Source: Actinopolyspora halophila DSM 43834
GTDB lineage: Bacteria; Actinomycetota; Actinomycetes; Mycobacteriales; Pseudonocardiaceae
Length of the DNA: 64,000 nucleotides
Direction: 5' to 3'
Assembly (NCBI RefSeq): GCF_000371785.1
Contig: NZ_AQUI01000002.1
Coordinates: forward strand, 248,001 to 312,000
Shown here: positions 23,494 to 30,787 of the stretch, one piece after another
Position numbering within the stretch: position 1 is the first letter of the stretch
How the letters are laid out: each line of letters starts with the position of its first letter
Program-made: the position numbers and the translations under genes
Notes under the pieces: generated by a model
Databases searched by the model: none
The model's input: only the letters and a program-made list of their open reading frames with translations
What the model was told of the DNA's origin: nothing

Positions 23494-23533
23494 TTCGTCG
23501 CGGGGCGGATCACTCGATCCGCCCCGCGACGAA
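23494..23533. terminator. Strong hairpin between peptide and SagB genes
   Basis: An 18-base perfect stem: TTCGTCGCGGGGCGGATC (23494-23511), loop ACTC, GATCCGCCCCGCGACGAA (23516-23533). There is no T-tract. Placed between a very short gene and its probable modifying enzyme, it could act as a partial terminator or mRNA stabiliser giving excess peptide over enzyme, as in many bacteriocin and lanthipeptide operons. Confidence 0.85.
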
Positions 23534-23577
23534 TACCGATGACTCCGCGATCGAATTCGGAACCTCCTGGAGCACGC

Positions 23578-24693
23578 ATGCGCTTGCGCCGTCGTCATGG
23601 ACTGGTCTGTTATTGGTACGACGGGTCCTTCGTCGTCCACCCCCACCCGGGTGGTGACCCACTCGCCCTTCATCCGGCCGTGGCCGAGATCCTCTCCGCC
23701 TTCTCGGAATGGACCGAGCAGGCGGAAGCGGCCGAGAACCTGAACCACCTCTCCGCGGAAACGGTCGAGCAGGCGGTGGAGGAGTTGCGCGGGACAGGGC
23801 TGCTGTTGGCCGCCGATGCTCCCGAGGCGGCGGCCGATGAGCGGTTCGAGCGACAGTGGTCGACCTGGAGCCCGGAGGCCGCCTTCTTCCACTACGCGAC
23901 CCAGGACGTCAAGTATCCCGAGAACGACCCCGCGAGGGAGTCCCCGGCGAGTCGGGACCCGCAGGTCCCCTTCGTGCTGTTCACCGGCTATCCGCGGGCC
24001 GATCGGGTCCTGTTGCCCCGACCGCCGTCCACGGAGCTGCGCGCTCCCTACGAGCAGGTGCTCTTGGCACGCCACACCTGCCGGGACTACACGCCGGACC
24101 CGGTGCCGCTCTCCACACTGAGCACGTTGCTGTCCACGACGTTCGCCCCCGTGGACTTCATCGACTGCGGGCGGGGCGCGCTGTTCCGCCGCACGAGTCC
24201 CGCGGGCGGGGCGCGGCAGGAGCTGGACGCCTACGTGGCCCTCCGGAACGTGACCGGGGTCGAGCCGGGAGTGTACCACTACAACCTGCGGGAGCACTCG
24301 TTGGAACTGCTCTCCGAGGGGTTCACCTCCGCGGACGCGACCCACTTCTGCGCGGACCAGGAGTGGGCGGGTGGGGCGGCCTTCCTGGTGGTGCTCGGTC
24401 TCGTGGTGGACCGGCTGCTCAGCAAGTACCCCACGCCGCGTTCCTACCGCGTGAGCCTGCTCAACGCGGGGCATCTCGGTCAGACCTTCGCGTTGACCGC
24501 CACCGCGCTGGGGCTCGGGCCCGCGCAGACGGGTGCCTTCCACGACTCGTCGGTCGCCGAGCGGTTGGGGTTGGACAACATCGGCAGGACCCCGCTCTAC
24601 GTCCTCGCCTCGGGGTATCCGGCCGCCGAACAGCCCGCGGCACCGCCTGCCGCCGGGCTGTCGACGTTCCGGGAGACGACGTTGGAAGGGTGA
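23578..24693 (+). CDS. SagB/ThcOx-family FMN dehydrogenase with wHTH-like N-terminus
   Basis: A 371-aa nitroreductase-fold flavoenzyme. The C-terminal two-thirds show the FMN-site pattern: LLARHTCRDYTPDPVPLSTL (near 160), YHYNLREHSLELLSEG, then the PTPRSYRVSLLNAGHLGQ segment with ALGLGPAQTGAF. The first ~80 residues (LVCYWYDGSFVVHPHPGG, LHPAVAEILSAF, VEQAVEELRGTGLLLA) look like a winged-helix/PqqD-type peptide-binding domain. SagB enzymes oxidise azolines in azole-containing peptides, but no YcaO cyclodehydratase is present and the candidate peptide lacks Cys and Ser, so another oxidation is likely. ATG 23578 behind CTGGAG. Confidence 0.88.
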   Translation: MRLRRRHGLVCYWYDGSFVVHPHPGGDPLALHPAVAEILSAFSEWTEQAEAAENLNHLSAETVEQAVEELRGTGLLLAADAPEAAADERFERQWSTWSPEAAFFHYATQDVKYPENDPARESPASRDPQVPFVLFTGYPRADRVLLPRPPSTELRAPYEQVLLARHTCRDYTPDPVPLSTLSTLLSTTFAPVDFIDCGRGALFRRTSPAGGARQELDAYVALRNVTGVEPGVYHYNLREHSLELLSEGFTSADATHFCADQEWAGGAAFLVVLGLVVDRLLSKYPTPRSYRVSLLNAGHLGQTFALTATALGLGPAQTGAFHDSSVAERLGLDNIGRTPLYVLASGYPAAEQPAAPPAAGLSTFRETTLEG

Positions 24694-24701
24694 CGCAGGG
24701 T

Positions 24702-24727
24702 CTCCCAGTTTCGCCTAGAACTGGGAG
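24702..24727. terminator. TCCCAGTT-type hairpin, copy 3
   Basis: CTCCCAGTTTCGCC-TAGAACTGGGAG has a nine-base stem and lies nine bases after the SagB stop and five before the convergent DoxX stop. It is the best conserved of the five copies and probably ends transcription from both sides. Confidence 0.75.
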
Positions 24728-24731
24728 TTGT

Positions 24732-25187
24732 TCACACCCCGACGCTCTCGCTCGCGCGCTCCTGGCCGGAGCGGGAGCCGGAGCCGCTCAGCGCCCTGTC
24801 CAGCGCGAACCTTCCGCCGTTGAATCCGAGGGCCAGGGCGACGACCGCGAGCACGAGCACGTACTCGTAGCCGCCGCCGGAGGAGAAGAAGCCCTGGCCG
24901 AGGTGCACGAGCACGAGCGCGCCGAGCATGTTCAGCGCCAGCAGCACCCCCGCGACCGGCAGGGCGAGTCCGAGCAGGAGCGCGACTCCGCCGAGCGTCT
25001 CGACCAGCGCGGCCACCCAGGCCGCGAGCCCGGGGGCGGGGATGCCCATTCCGGCGAACGAGTCGGCCGTCCCGCTGATCCCCCACTGGACGAACTTCTG
25101 CATCCCGTGCGCGATGAACACGATCCCGGCCACCAGCCTGGCCAGCAGCAGTGCCAGGTCGCGGATCTGGGGTGGCAGTTGTGGCAT
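24732..25187 (-). CDS. DoxX-family membrane protein
   Basis: A 151-aa four-helix membrane protein. LLLARLVAGIVFIAHGMQKFVQWG is the typical DoxX first helix, and LVETLGGVALLLGLALPVAGVLLALNMLGAL and YEYVLVLAVVALALGFNGGRFALD follow. DoxX proteins are linked to redox and thiol stress in actinobacteria. ATG 25187 follows AAGGAG. It is divergent from a MarR regulator, with two palindromic operators in between, so it is probably the regulator's target. Confidence 0.9.
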   Translation of the reverse strand: MPQLPPQIRDLALLLARLVAGIVFIAHGMQKFVQWGISGTADSFAGMGIPAPGLAAWVAALVETLGGVALLLGLALPVAGVLLALNMLGALVLVHLGQGFFSSGGGYEYVLVLAVVALALGFNGGRFALDRALSGSGSRSGQERASESVGV

Positions 25188-25280
25188 GACTACTCCTTCC
25201 GAGCGTCTTACTTCGGGGCCCGGTCCGGTGTGTCGTCCGGTCCGGGAGGGGCGGGGTCGGGGCCCGCCGGAGCGTTTGTG

Positions 25281-25294
25281 GTTCAAATTTGAAC
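25281..25294. promoter_or_regulatory. MarR operator 1
   Basis: GTTCAAATTTGAAC is a perfect 14-bp palindrome in the gap between the divergent doxX-like and marR-like genes. Confidence 0.8.
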
Positions 25295-25312
25295 TAGTCC
25301 CACGCTACCGGG

Positions 25313-25330
25313 TTGTTCAAATTCGAACAA
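25313..25330. promoter_or_regulatory. MarR operator 2
   Basis: TTGTTCAAATTCGAACAA is a near-perfect 18-bp palindrome starting 17 bases before the MarR start codon. Its centre matches operator 1 with one change. The 34-bp spacing places both sites about three helical turns apart, fitting autoregulation plus control of the DoxX gene. Confidence 0.8.
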
Positions 25331-25346
25331 CCGCTAGGATGAGTGC

Positions 25347-25808
25347 ATGACGCAACCACGTTGGCTCGACTCCGGGGAGATGGCGGCCTGGAACGCGTTC
25401 CTGGAGGCCAGCCATCGCGTGGGCAGGCGCGTGGAGCACCAGCTCCGCGAGCAGGAAGGGCTCTCCCACCCCCAGTACGAGATACTGGTGTGGCTGGCGG
25501 AGGCCCCCGACCGCGAGGTGCGGATGACCGAGCTGGCCACACAATTGGTGACCTCCAAGAGCGGGGTGACCTATCAGATAGGCAAGCTGGAGAAGGCCGG
25601 TCTGGTGCGCCGTCGCTCGTGCCCCGGGGACGACCGCGGTGTCTTCGCGGTGCTCACCGACCGGGGGCTGGAGAAGCTCCGCAGTGCGGCCCCCGGGCAT
25701 CTCGAAGCCGTGCGTTCCTCGTTGATCGACCTGCTCACCCCCGAACAGCGCGAAGCGCTCCGCGACGGTCTGGACGCGGTTAACCGCGGCCTGGGCTCCG
25801 CGGATTGA
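25347..25808 (+). CDS. MarR-family transcriptional regulator
   Basis: A 153-aa winged-helix repressor. The DNA-binding core reads MTELATQLVTSKSGVTYQIGKLEKAGLVRRRSCPGDDRGVFAVLTDRGLE, with the wing at DDRGVF. Dimerisation helices lie at both ends. The twin GTTCAAATTYGAAC palindromes in its promoter are likely its own binding sites, and the divergent DoxX gene the second target. No Cys is placed as in OhrR-type redox sensors (one Cys in the wing region only). Confidence 0.92.
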   Translation: MTQPRWLDSGEMAAWNAFLEASHRVGRRVEHQLREQEGLSHPQYEILVWLAEAPDREVRMTELATQLVTSKSGVTYQIGKLEKAGLVRRRSCPGDDRGVFAVLTDRGLEKLRSAAPGHLEAVRSSLIDLLTPEQREALRDGLDAVNRGLGSAD

Positions 25809-26148
25809 GAACTCATAGTGGAACTTTGCTGAGCCGCCTCGGGTAGCCGTCACGTGAGTCGGTGCCTTGCTGCGTTGGAGGGCACCTCGAGTAGCGGCCT
25901 ACGCCACGTGCCCTCCCGCCTTGCAATGCATCCGATTCACGCACCGGAGCTTCTCGCTCTGCGCAGGCTGAAGCGCCCGCGTCGGACGAAGCCTTCTGCC
26001 GGAAGTTCTGAGTGAGGTTCTCCGTTTTGGTTCCCCGTGCGTTGACCAACTGTCACGCTATTGGTATAAACCAATTGATCGTTCGATGCAACAGGTGTCG
26101 GGGCCGGCACGACGTGTGACCAGCTTCGTGCACAGTGGAGGGTTCGGC
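25809..26148. other. Intergenic region with family-B repeat
   Basis: A 340-bp gap carrying one family-B inverted repeat (about 25843-25946) and a linker module C (about 25966-26010). The last ~60 bases are less GC-rich (CTATTGGTATAAACCAATTG near 26060) and contain GGTATAAACC, a short palindrome that may form part of the promoter of the next gene. Confidence 0.55.
25843..25946. repeat. Family-B inverted repeat, copy B1
   Basis: The apex GTAG-CGGC-CTAC (25891-25902) is flanked by complementary arms, including GTGCCTTGC...GGAGGGCACC on the left and GTGCCCTCC...GCCTTGCAATGC on the right, and ends CACGTGAGTCGG / CCGATTCACG. Different arms from family A, but the same four-base-loop apex. Confidence 0.75.
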
Positions 26149-27741
26149 ATGGACATCGCGTTGCGCGGAGCCCGCGTCGTGGACGGAACCGGATCCCCCG
26201 AGTACCGCGCCGACGTGGGAGTCCACAACGGACGGATCGCGGAGGTCGCCGCGCCGTTGAGCCTGAGCGCGCGCCGCGTGATCGACGCGTCCGGACTCGT
26301 GCTCGCTCCCGGGTTCGTCGACATGCACTCCCACTCCGACCTGCGGGTGCTCTCCGAGCCGGAGCACCTGGCCAAGGTCTCGCAGGGCGTGACCCTGGAA
26401 GTGCTCGGACAGGACGGGTTGTCCTACGCGCCCGTCGACGAGCGAACCCTGACGAGTCTGCGCGCCCAGCTCGCGGGCTGGAACGACGACCCGCCCGGCC
26501 TCGACTGGAACTGGCGCAGCGTGGCCGAGTACCTGGACCGGCTCGACGAGGGGATCGCGGTCAACGCGGCCTACCTGGTTCCCCAGGGCACCCTGCGCAT
26601 GCTGTGCGTGGGCAGCGAGAACCGCCCCGCGAGCGAGTCCGAGTTCGCCGAGATGCGCCGGGTGCTGGACCGCTCGCTGCGCGAGGGCGCGTTCGGCATG
26701 TCCGCCGGACTGACCTACACGCCGGGAATGTTCGCGGACCGGGCCGAGCTGGAAGCGCTGTGCGCGGTGACCGGGCAGCGCGGCGGGTTCTTCTGCCCGC
26801 ACCACCGCAGCTACGGCGCAGGGGCGCTGGACGCCTACACCGAGATGATCGAGGTCGGCGCGGCGGCGGGTTGCCCGCTGCACCTGGCGCACGCCACGAT
26901 GAACTTCGAGGTCAACGCGGGGCGGGCCGGTGAGCTGCTGACCCTGCTGGACGACGCGATCGACTCGGGCGCCGACATCACGCTGGACTCCTACCCGTAC
27001 CTGCCCGGCTGCACGGCGCTGCACGCGCTGCTGCCGAGCTGGGCCGGGGCGGGTGGCGTCGAGGCCACCTTGGAACGGCTGCGGGACCCCGCGCTGCGTG
27101 CGCGGATCCGCGAGGTCCTGGAGGTGGAGGGCTCCGACGGTTGCCACGGCGTTCCGGTCGACTGGGACGGCATCGAGATCAACGGGGTGCGCCGTCCCGA
27201 GGTCAACGCTCACCTGCTGGGGCGCACCGTGGGCGAAGTCGCCCGCGCGGAGGGAAAGCAGCCCACCGAGCTCTACCTGGACGTGCTGCTGTCCGAGCGG
27301 CTCGGCAGCTCCTGCCTCATGCACGTCGGCCACGAGGAGAACGTGCGGGCGATCATGCGCCACCGGGTGCACACCGCGGGCAGTGACGGGCTGCTCGTCG
27401 GTGACAAGCCGCACCCGAGGGCGTGGGGGACCTTTCCCCGCTACCTGGCGCACTACACCCGCGAGCTCGGGATCCTCGGTCTCGAGGAGTGCGTGAACCA
27501 CATGACCGCCCGGCCCGCCGACCGGCTCGGACTGCCGGACAGAGGTCGCATCCGGGAGGGCAACGTGGCGGACCTGGTGCTCTTCGACCCGGACGGGGTC
27601 GTCGACACGGCGACCTTCGACGATCCGCGCAGGCAGGCAGCGGGGATCCCGTACGTGCTCGTCAACGGCGTGCCCGTCATCGACGAGGGCGAGCGCACCG
27701 ACGCCCTGCCGGGGCACGCGCTGCGGCACCGCTGTCGCTGA
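26149..27741 (+). CDS. N-acyl-D-amino-acid deacylase-like amidohydrolase
   Basis: A 530-aa metal-dependent hydrolase of the D-aminoacylase branch. The start is ATG 26149 behind GTGGAGGG. Features: IALRGARVVDGTGSPEYRADVGVHNGRI; metal motif FVDMHSHSDLR; later metal or acid residues in FFCPHHRSYG, LHLAHATMN and CLMHVGHEENV; and the C-terminal sandwich GRIREGNVADLVLFDPDGVVD. Likely deacylates N-acyl-D-amino acids or hydrolyses a similar amide in the cytoplasm. No neighbouring gene indicates the substrate. Confidence 0.88.
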   Translation: MDIALRGARVVDGTGSPEYRADVGVHNGRIAEVAAPLSLSARRVIDASGLVLAPGFVDMHSHSDLRVLSEPEHLAKVSQGVTLEVLGQDGLSYAPVDERTLTSLRAQLAGWNDDPPGLDWNWRSVAEYLDRLDEGIAVNAAYLVPQGTLRMLCVGSENRPASESEFAEMRRVLDRSLREGAFGMSAGLTYTPGMFADRAELEALCAVTGQRGGFFCPHHRSYGAGALDAYTEMIEVGAAAGCPLHLAHATMNFEVNAGRAGELLTLLDDAIDSGADITLDSYPYLPGCTALHALLPSWAGAGGVEATLERLRDPALRARIREVLEVEGSDGCHGVPVDWDGIEINGVRRPEVNAHLLGRTVGEVARAEGKQPTELYLDVLLSERLGSSCLMHVGHEENVRAIMRHRVHTAGSDGLLVGDKPHPRAWGTFPRYLAHYTRELGILGLEECVNHMTARPADRLGLPDRGRIREGNVADLVLFDPDGVVDTATFDDPRRQAAGIPYVLVNGVPVIDEGERTDALPGHALRHRCR

Positions 27742-27784
27742 AGCGCCGGTCCGCGGTCGACGCCCCGGCACGGCGTGGCCGAGA

Positions 27785-27982
27785 TCAGCCCCGGTCGTAC
27801 TCGCCGGTCTTGAGCCGGTCCACGAATCCGGTCCAGGCCTGCGGGTGCACGGCGAGGGTGCCGCCCGAGCGGTCCTTGGTGTCGCGGATGCCGACCGCCT
27901 CGGAGGTTAAGGCGACTTCGACGCAGTTGGTCTTCTGGTGCGAGCGGCTGGACTTTCGCCAGGTGACGTTGCCGGTAATCAT
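27785..27982 (-). CDS. DUF397 protein
   Basis: A 65-aa protein with the family hallmark WRKSSRSHQKTNCVEVAL and a C-terminal WTGFVDRLKTGEYD. DUF397 proteins are the small partners of XRE regulators with DUF5753 in actinomycetes; some act as toxin-antitoxin-like or developmental switches. The gene overlaps the regulator stop by four bases (ATGA), so the two are coupled. Confidence 0.93.
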   Translation of the reverse strand: MITGNVTWRKSSRSHQKTNCVEVALTSEAVGIRDTKDRSGGTLAVHPQAWTGFVDRLKTGEYDRG

Positions 27983-28830
27983 TGCTGTGTCTCCATGTGC
28001 GTGGCGTAGTACTCGACGATCGTGCGCGATTCGTCCTGGGGAAGAGCTAATTCGCGCAACGTGGCGACGGCTTCCCGATAGGCTTCGACGTCACGCATAC
28101 CGTAGAGAAAGGCGGCCGAGCTGTAGTGTTCCAGATGCACGATCGGTGCCGCTTTGGCGAACTCGTACAGGACGAAAGGCCCCGCGTGCGCCGGGTGAAC
28201 GATCTGCTCCCGGCCGGGCAGCACCCGCACCGAGATGTTCGGCTCCTCGTCCATTTTGAGCAGATGACGAAGCTGCTCGCCCATGACCGAATGTCCTCCG
28301 GTGGGCTGCTGTAGCGCCTCCTCGGCGATGACGGCTGTCAGCTGCGGCCCGTTCGGTTTGGTGATCGTGTCGCGCCTGCCCAGGCGCAGCATGACCCGCT
28401 TCTCCGTCTCCCCGGACGAGATTCCCGACATCACCGTTCGCGTGTAGTCGGCGGTTTGGAGCAGCCCGGGCACCAGTAGCGGTGACACGTCGGTGATGGC
28501 TGTCGCGGATCGCTCGCACTCGAGCAGCGTGGTCAGCTGCTGTTCGACGCCAGGCACCCCGGAGGTGAGCCAGTTCGGTTCGCCGACCTCGTGGGCGAGG
28601 GCGAGGATGCGCTCGTGCTCGGCGTCGCTGACCCCGAGAGCAGTGAGGTAGTCGGCCACTCGACTGGCGTCGGGTACAGCGTCGCCCGTCTCGTAGCGGG
28701 AGACCGTCATGTGGTGCGTACCGAGTGCATGTGCCAGTTGGCGAATGCTCCTCTTCGCCCGTTGACGGCATTCACGCAGCTCAGCACCCAGAGCTCGTGC
28801 TTGCGGGCTTCCTCGTGCGCTGCGGGCCAT
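27979..28830 (-). CDS. XRE-family regulator with DUF5753 domain
   Basis: A 283-aa protein. The N-terminal helix-turn-helix (about 8-70: LRECRQRAKRSIRQLAHALGTHHMTVSRYETG) is followed by a DUF5753 domain (about 95-270; LLVPGLLQTADYTRT, VIAEEALQQPTGG, FVLYEFAKAAPIVHLEH). Such regulators pair with DUF397 proteins and control development and antibiotic genes in streptomycetes. ATG 28830 is selected over 28848 as AGGATGTG sits just before it. Divergent from the zinc-finger-like gene with an inverted repeat in between. Confidence 0.92.
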   Translation of the reverse strand: MARSARGSPQARALGAELRECRQRAKRSIRQLAHALGTHHMTVSRYETGDAVPDASRVADYLTALGVSDAEHERILALAHEVGEPNWLTSGVPGVEQQLTTLLECERSATAITDVSPLLVPGLLQTADYTRTVMSGISSGETEKRVMLRLGRRDTITKPNGPQLTAVIAEEALQQPTGGHSVMGEQLRHLLKMDEEPNISVRVLPGREQIVHPAHAGPFVLYEFAKAAPIVHLEHYSSAAFLYGMRDVEAYREAVATLRELALPQDESRTIVEYYATHMETQQ

Positions 28831-28919
28831 GTGCCACATCCTAGCCAAGCTCTCCAGCCCGCCAGATCACCTGAAGGAGTTATTGACCAAGAGTGATCGG
28901 AACTTGGAATCTGTAACAT

Positions 28920-28953
28920 GTGACAGCTACTTAAACATGTTCATGGCTGTCAC
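28920..28953. promoter_or_regulatory. Inverted repeat between divergent genes
   Basis: GTGACAGC (28920-28927) and GCTGTCAC (28946-28953) are perfect eight-base arms. AACATGT occurs on both sides of the left arm and of the spacer. It sits between the XRE regulator and the zinc-finger-like gene and may bind the regulator. Confidence 0.6.
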
Positions 28954-29007
28954 TCCGTCGAAAACAATCGCTCGAAGCGATCGGGGAGTTCGTGAGGAGT
29001 GTTGGTG

Positions 29008-29307
29008 ATGTTGGAGGTTCCGTTGGTTGGTTGGGGTTGGTCCGGGCCGGTGGTGTGGTGGAATCCGGTGGCCGGGTTTCGGCACGCGTTCTCGCGGGAG
29101 TTGCGTCCGCGTCCGGGTCAGGAGCGCGACACCTTGTGCGGGCAGTGGGTCACGCTGATGGATCCGTCCGAGTTGGACTGGTTGCTGCCGACCTGCGACA
29201 TCTGCATGAGCGTGGCCGTCGAGCACGGTCGGGACCAGGAGGACCGCGAGCGTCAGGCCCGTCGTCATCTGCGGGAGCGCTTCGGCTTCGACGGGGACGC
29301 GCTGTGA
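29008..29307 (+). CDS. Small zinc-finger-like protein (PVVWWNP type)
   Basis: A 99-aa protein. PVVWWNPVAGFRHAF near the start, DTLCGQWVTL and the CDIC motif in LLPTCDICMSV give two Cys pairs that could bind zinc. Similar small proteins occur next to XRE-DUF397 pairs in actinomycetes; function is unknown. ATG 29008 is eight bases after GAGGAG. The last codons overlap the next gene's GTG. Confidence 0.8.
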   Translation: MLEVPLVGWGWSGPVVWWNPVAGFRHAFSRELRPRPGQERDTLCGQWVTLMDPSELDWLLPTCDICMSVAVEHGRDQEDRERQARRHLRERFGFDGDAL

Positions 29308-29981
29308 TCGGCGCGGCGCTGACCCCGGGACCGGCACTGCTGCAACAGCCGGTCGGACTGCTGCCGATCCTCGGAACCGTGCTCGCGCTGGCCCTGGGCA
29401 GCGCGTTCGCCCCGCTGCGCGGCGGTCAGGGGCAGCACACCGGAGCCGGTCCGGGCGCGCTCACCGTCGCGGGCCTGCTCGACCGGCACCGCGTGCCGGA
29501 ACCCTCCGGTCGGCGCGAGCATTCGGCCACTGTGGACGAACATTCGGGCGCGGGCCCTGCCGGAGCCGCACCGGGTTCACCGCTGGAGGCGGCCACGCTG
29601 ATCCTCCACGGGCCCGACCGCTCCCCGGACTCCGACTGGTGGGACGCCCTCGGCTACTGGCCCGTCCCCGACCTCACCCCGGCCCAACGACGTGCCCTGC
29701 TCAACCATCCCGAGTACCAGCCACCCGACTCCGGCAGGTGGCAGCCGCGCCACCCCACCAGCCTGGTCGAGCAGGACCTCGCCGTCCTGCTCGGCCTCCC
29801 GGCCGGTCAGGACGAGCACCCGGAACCCGGCTACATCGGCAAGCACCGCCTCGCGCCGAGCGCGGACCGCGACTGCGCCTCCGGTCCGGAGTGGACCGCG
29901 CCGGTGGGTCTGCTGGCCCGCCGGCGAACCCCGCCGGGCGAAGCCGCGATGCCGCACCGGCGAATGCCCGTGGCGGCCTGA
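29304..29981 (+). CDS. Hypothetical protein with N-terminal membrane segment
   Basis: A 225-aa protein starting at GTG 29304, overlapping the zinc-finger-like stop. It has a hydrophobic stretch at about 8-35 (GLLPILGTVLALALGSAFAPL) and then a hydrophilic domain with WWDALGYWPVPDLTPAQRRALLNHPEYQP and a Pro/Arg-rich end. I recognise no family. Coupling to the preceding gene suggests a joint role; both may be under the divergent regulator. Confidence 0.65.
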   Translation: MIGAALTPGPALLQQPVGLLPILGTVLALALGSAFAPLRGGQGQHTGAGPGALTVAGLLDRHRVPEPSGRREHSATVDEHSGAGPAGAAPGSPLEAATLILHGPDRSPDSDWWDALGYWPVPDLTPAQRRALLNHPEYQPPDSGRWQPRHPTSLVEQDLAVLLGLPAGQDEHPEPGYIGKHRLAPSADRDCASGPEWTAPVGLLARRRTPPGEAAMPHRRMPVAA

Positions 29982-30072
29982 TCGAAGTCCGCTGTTCGGA
30001 TTGGAGGCAAAAATCGCGATGAATCAAGCGGAAAACCAATAATTCACCCTTTTGTGGGTTACGACGGGAATG

Positions 30073-30104
30073 TATCAACTGCTTGACCTGGGGTGAAGTT
30101 GATA
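30073..30104. promoter_or_regulatory. Inverted repeat upstream of lectin gene
   Basis: TATCAACT (30073-30080) and AGTTGATA (30097-30104) are perfect eight-base arms with a 16-base spacer, in an AT-rich stretch about 100 bases before the start codon. This could be a regulator site or an mRNA stem. Confidence 0.5.
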
Positions 30105-30205
30105 TTTCATTGTTTTCACTCGAAAGAGTTGTTGATCTTTGTTTTCGACGCGCCGATGATTCTCCCGGAAGTGTTCGAGTGACAACGGGAAAGGACCGGA
30201 TTCCG

Positions 30206-30787
30206 GTGAAGTCGAAAAAGCGGATCGCCCTGGTGCTCGCAGCCGCCTTCTCCATGGTCGGCGTCATGGGGGCAGGCGCGGGAGCCGCCGAGCAGGACGG
30301 ACAGCAGGGTCAGGCGCGGCCGCAGGCGCGTGAAGCGCAGACCTCGATCAACATGGACGAGCCCTACCACCTCTACAACCGCAGCGCTCACCTGTTCATG
30401 ATCACCAAGGGCTGGAACACCGCGGAGAACGGCGTTCTGGATCTGTGGCACACGCACCAGACCAACGTGAACCGCCTCCAGGAGCAGTGGAAGTTCCTCT
30501 CCACCGCTCACCACGGCGTGGCCCGCATCAAGAACGTCGGCTCGGGCCTGTGCCTGCAACCGAACAACCAGGACTCGCTGCGGCACGTGGTGCAGAAGCA
30601 GTGCGACAGGGGCGACCGCGAGCAGTGGTGGTCGGTGCGCAAGGACGAAGGACTGCGCATCTCGCCGTTCAACAACGAAAACCTGGTGATGAACCCCTAC
30701 CAGGCGGCGCTGCCCTCGCACGACATCGTGCTGCACAAGGACGTGGACAGCCTCTCCCAGCGGTGGAGTGCCGTGCCGGTCGACTGA
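30206..30787 (+). CDS. Secreted ricin-type beta-trefoil lectin-like protein
   Basis: A 193-aa secreted protein. GTG 30206 with AAAGGA ten bases upstream; signal peptide with KSKKR, a hydrophobic run and cleavage near AGA-AEQ. The mature part begins with a Gln-rich linker and forms one beta-trefoil: YHLYNRSAHLFMITKG, EQWKFLSTAHHGVARIKNVGSGLCLQPNN (a QxW plus CL pattern of ricin B repeats) and QWWSVRKDEGLRISPFNNENLVMNP. The likely role is binding glycans outside the cell. Cytolethal distending toxin A/C subunits have a similar single trefoil, but no toxin partner is near. Confidence 0.78.
   Translation: MKSKKRIALVLAAAFSMVGVMGAGAGAAEQDGQQGQARPQAREAQTSINMDEPYHLYNRSAHLFMITKGWNTAENGVLDLWHTHQTNVNRLQEQWKFLSTAHHGVARIKNVGSGLCLQPNNQDSLRHVVQKQCDRGDREQWWSVRKDEGLRISPFNNENLVMNPYQAALPSHDIVLHKDVDSLSQRWSAVPVD

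Noticed and set aside
22791-23579. A 262-codon minus-strand frame over the peptide gene
   Set aside because: It crosses the strong hairpin and the AT-rich promoter, has low-complexity composition and no start signal; the plus-strand peptide has a near-perfect ribosome binding site.
30206-30787. Cytolethal distending toxin subunit
   Set aside because: The single trefoil is compatible, but no CdtB-like nuclease or second lectin gene is in the neighbourhood, so only a generic lectin call is supported.
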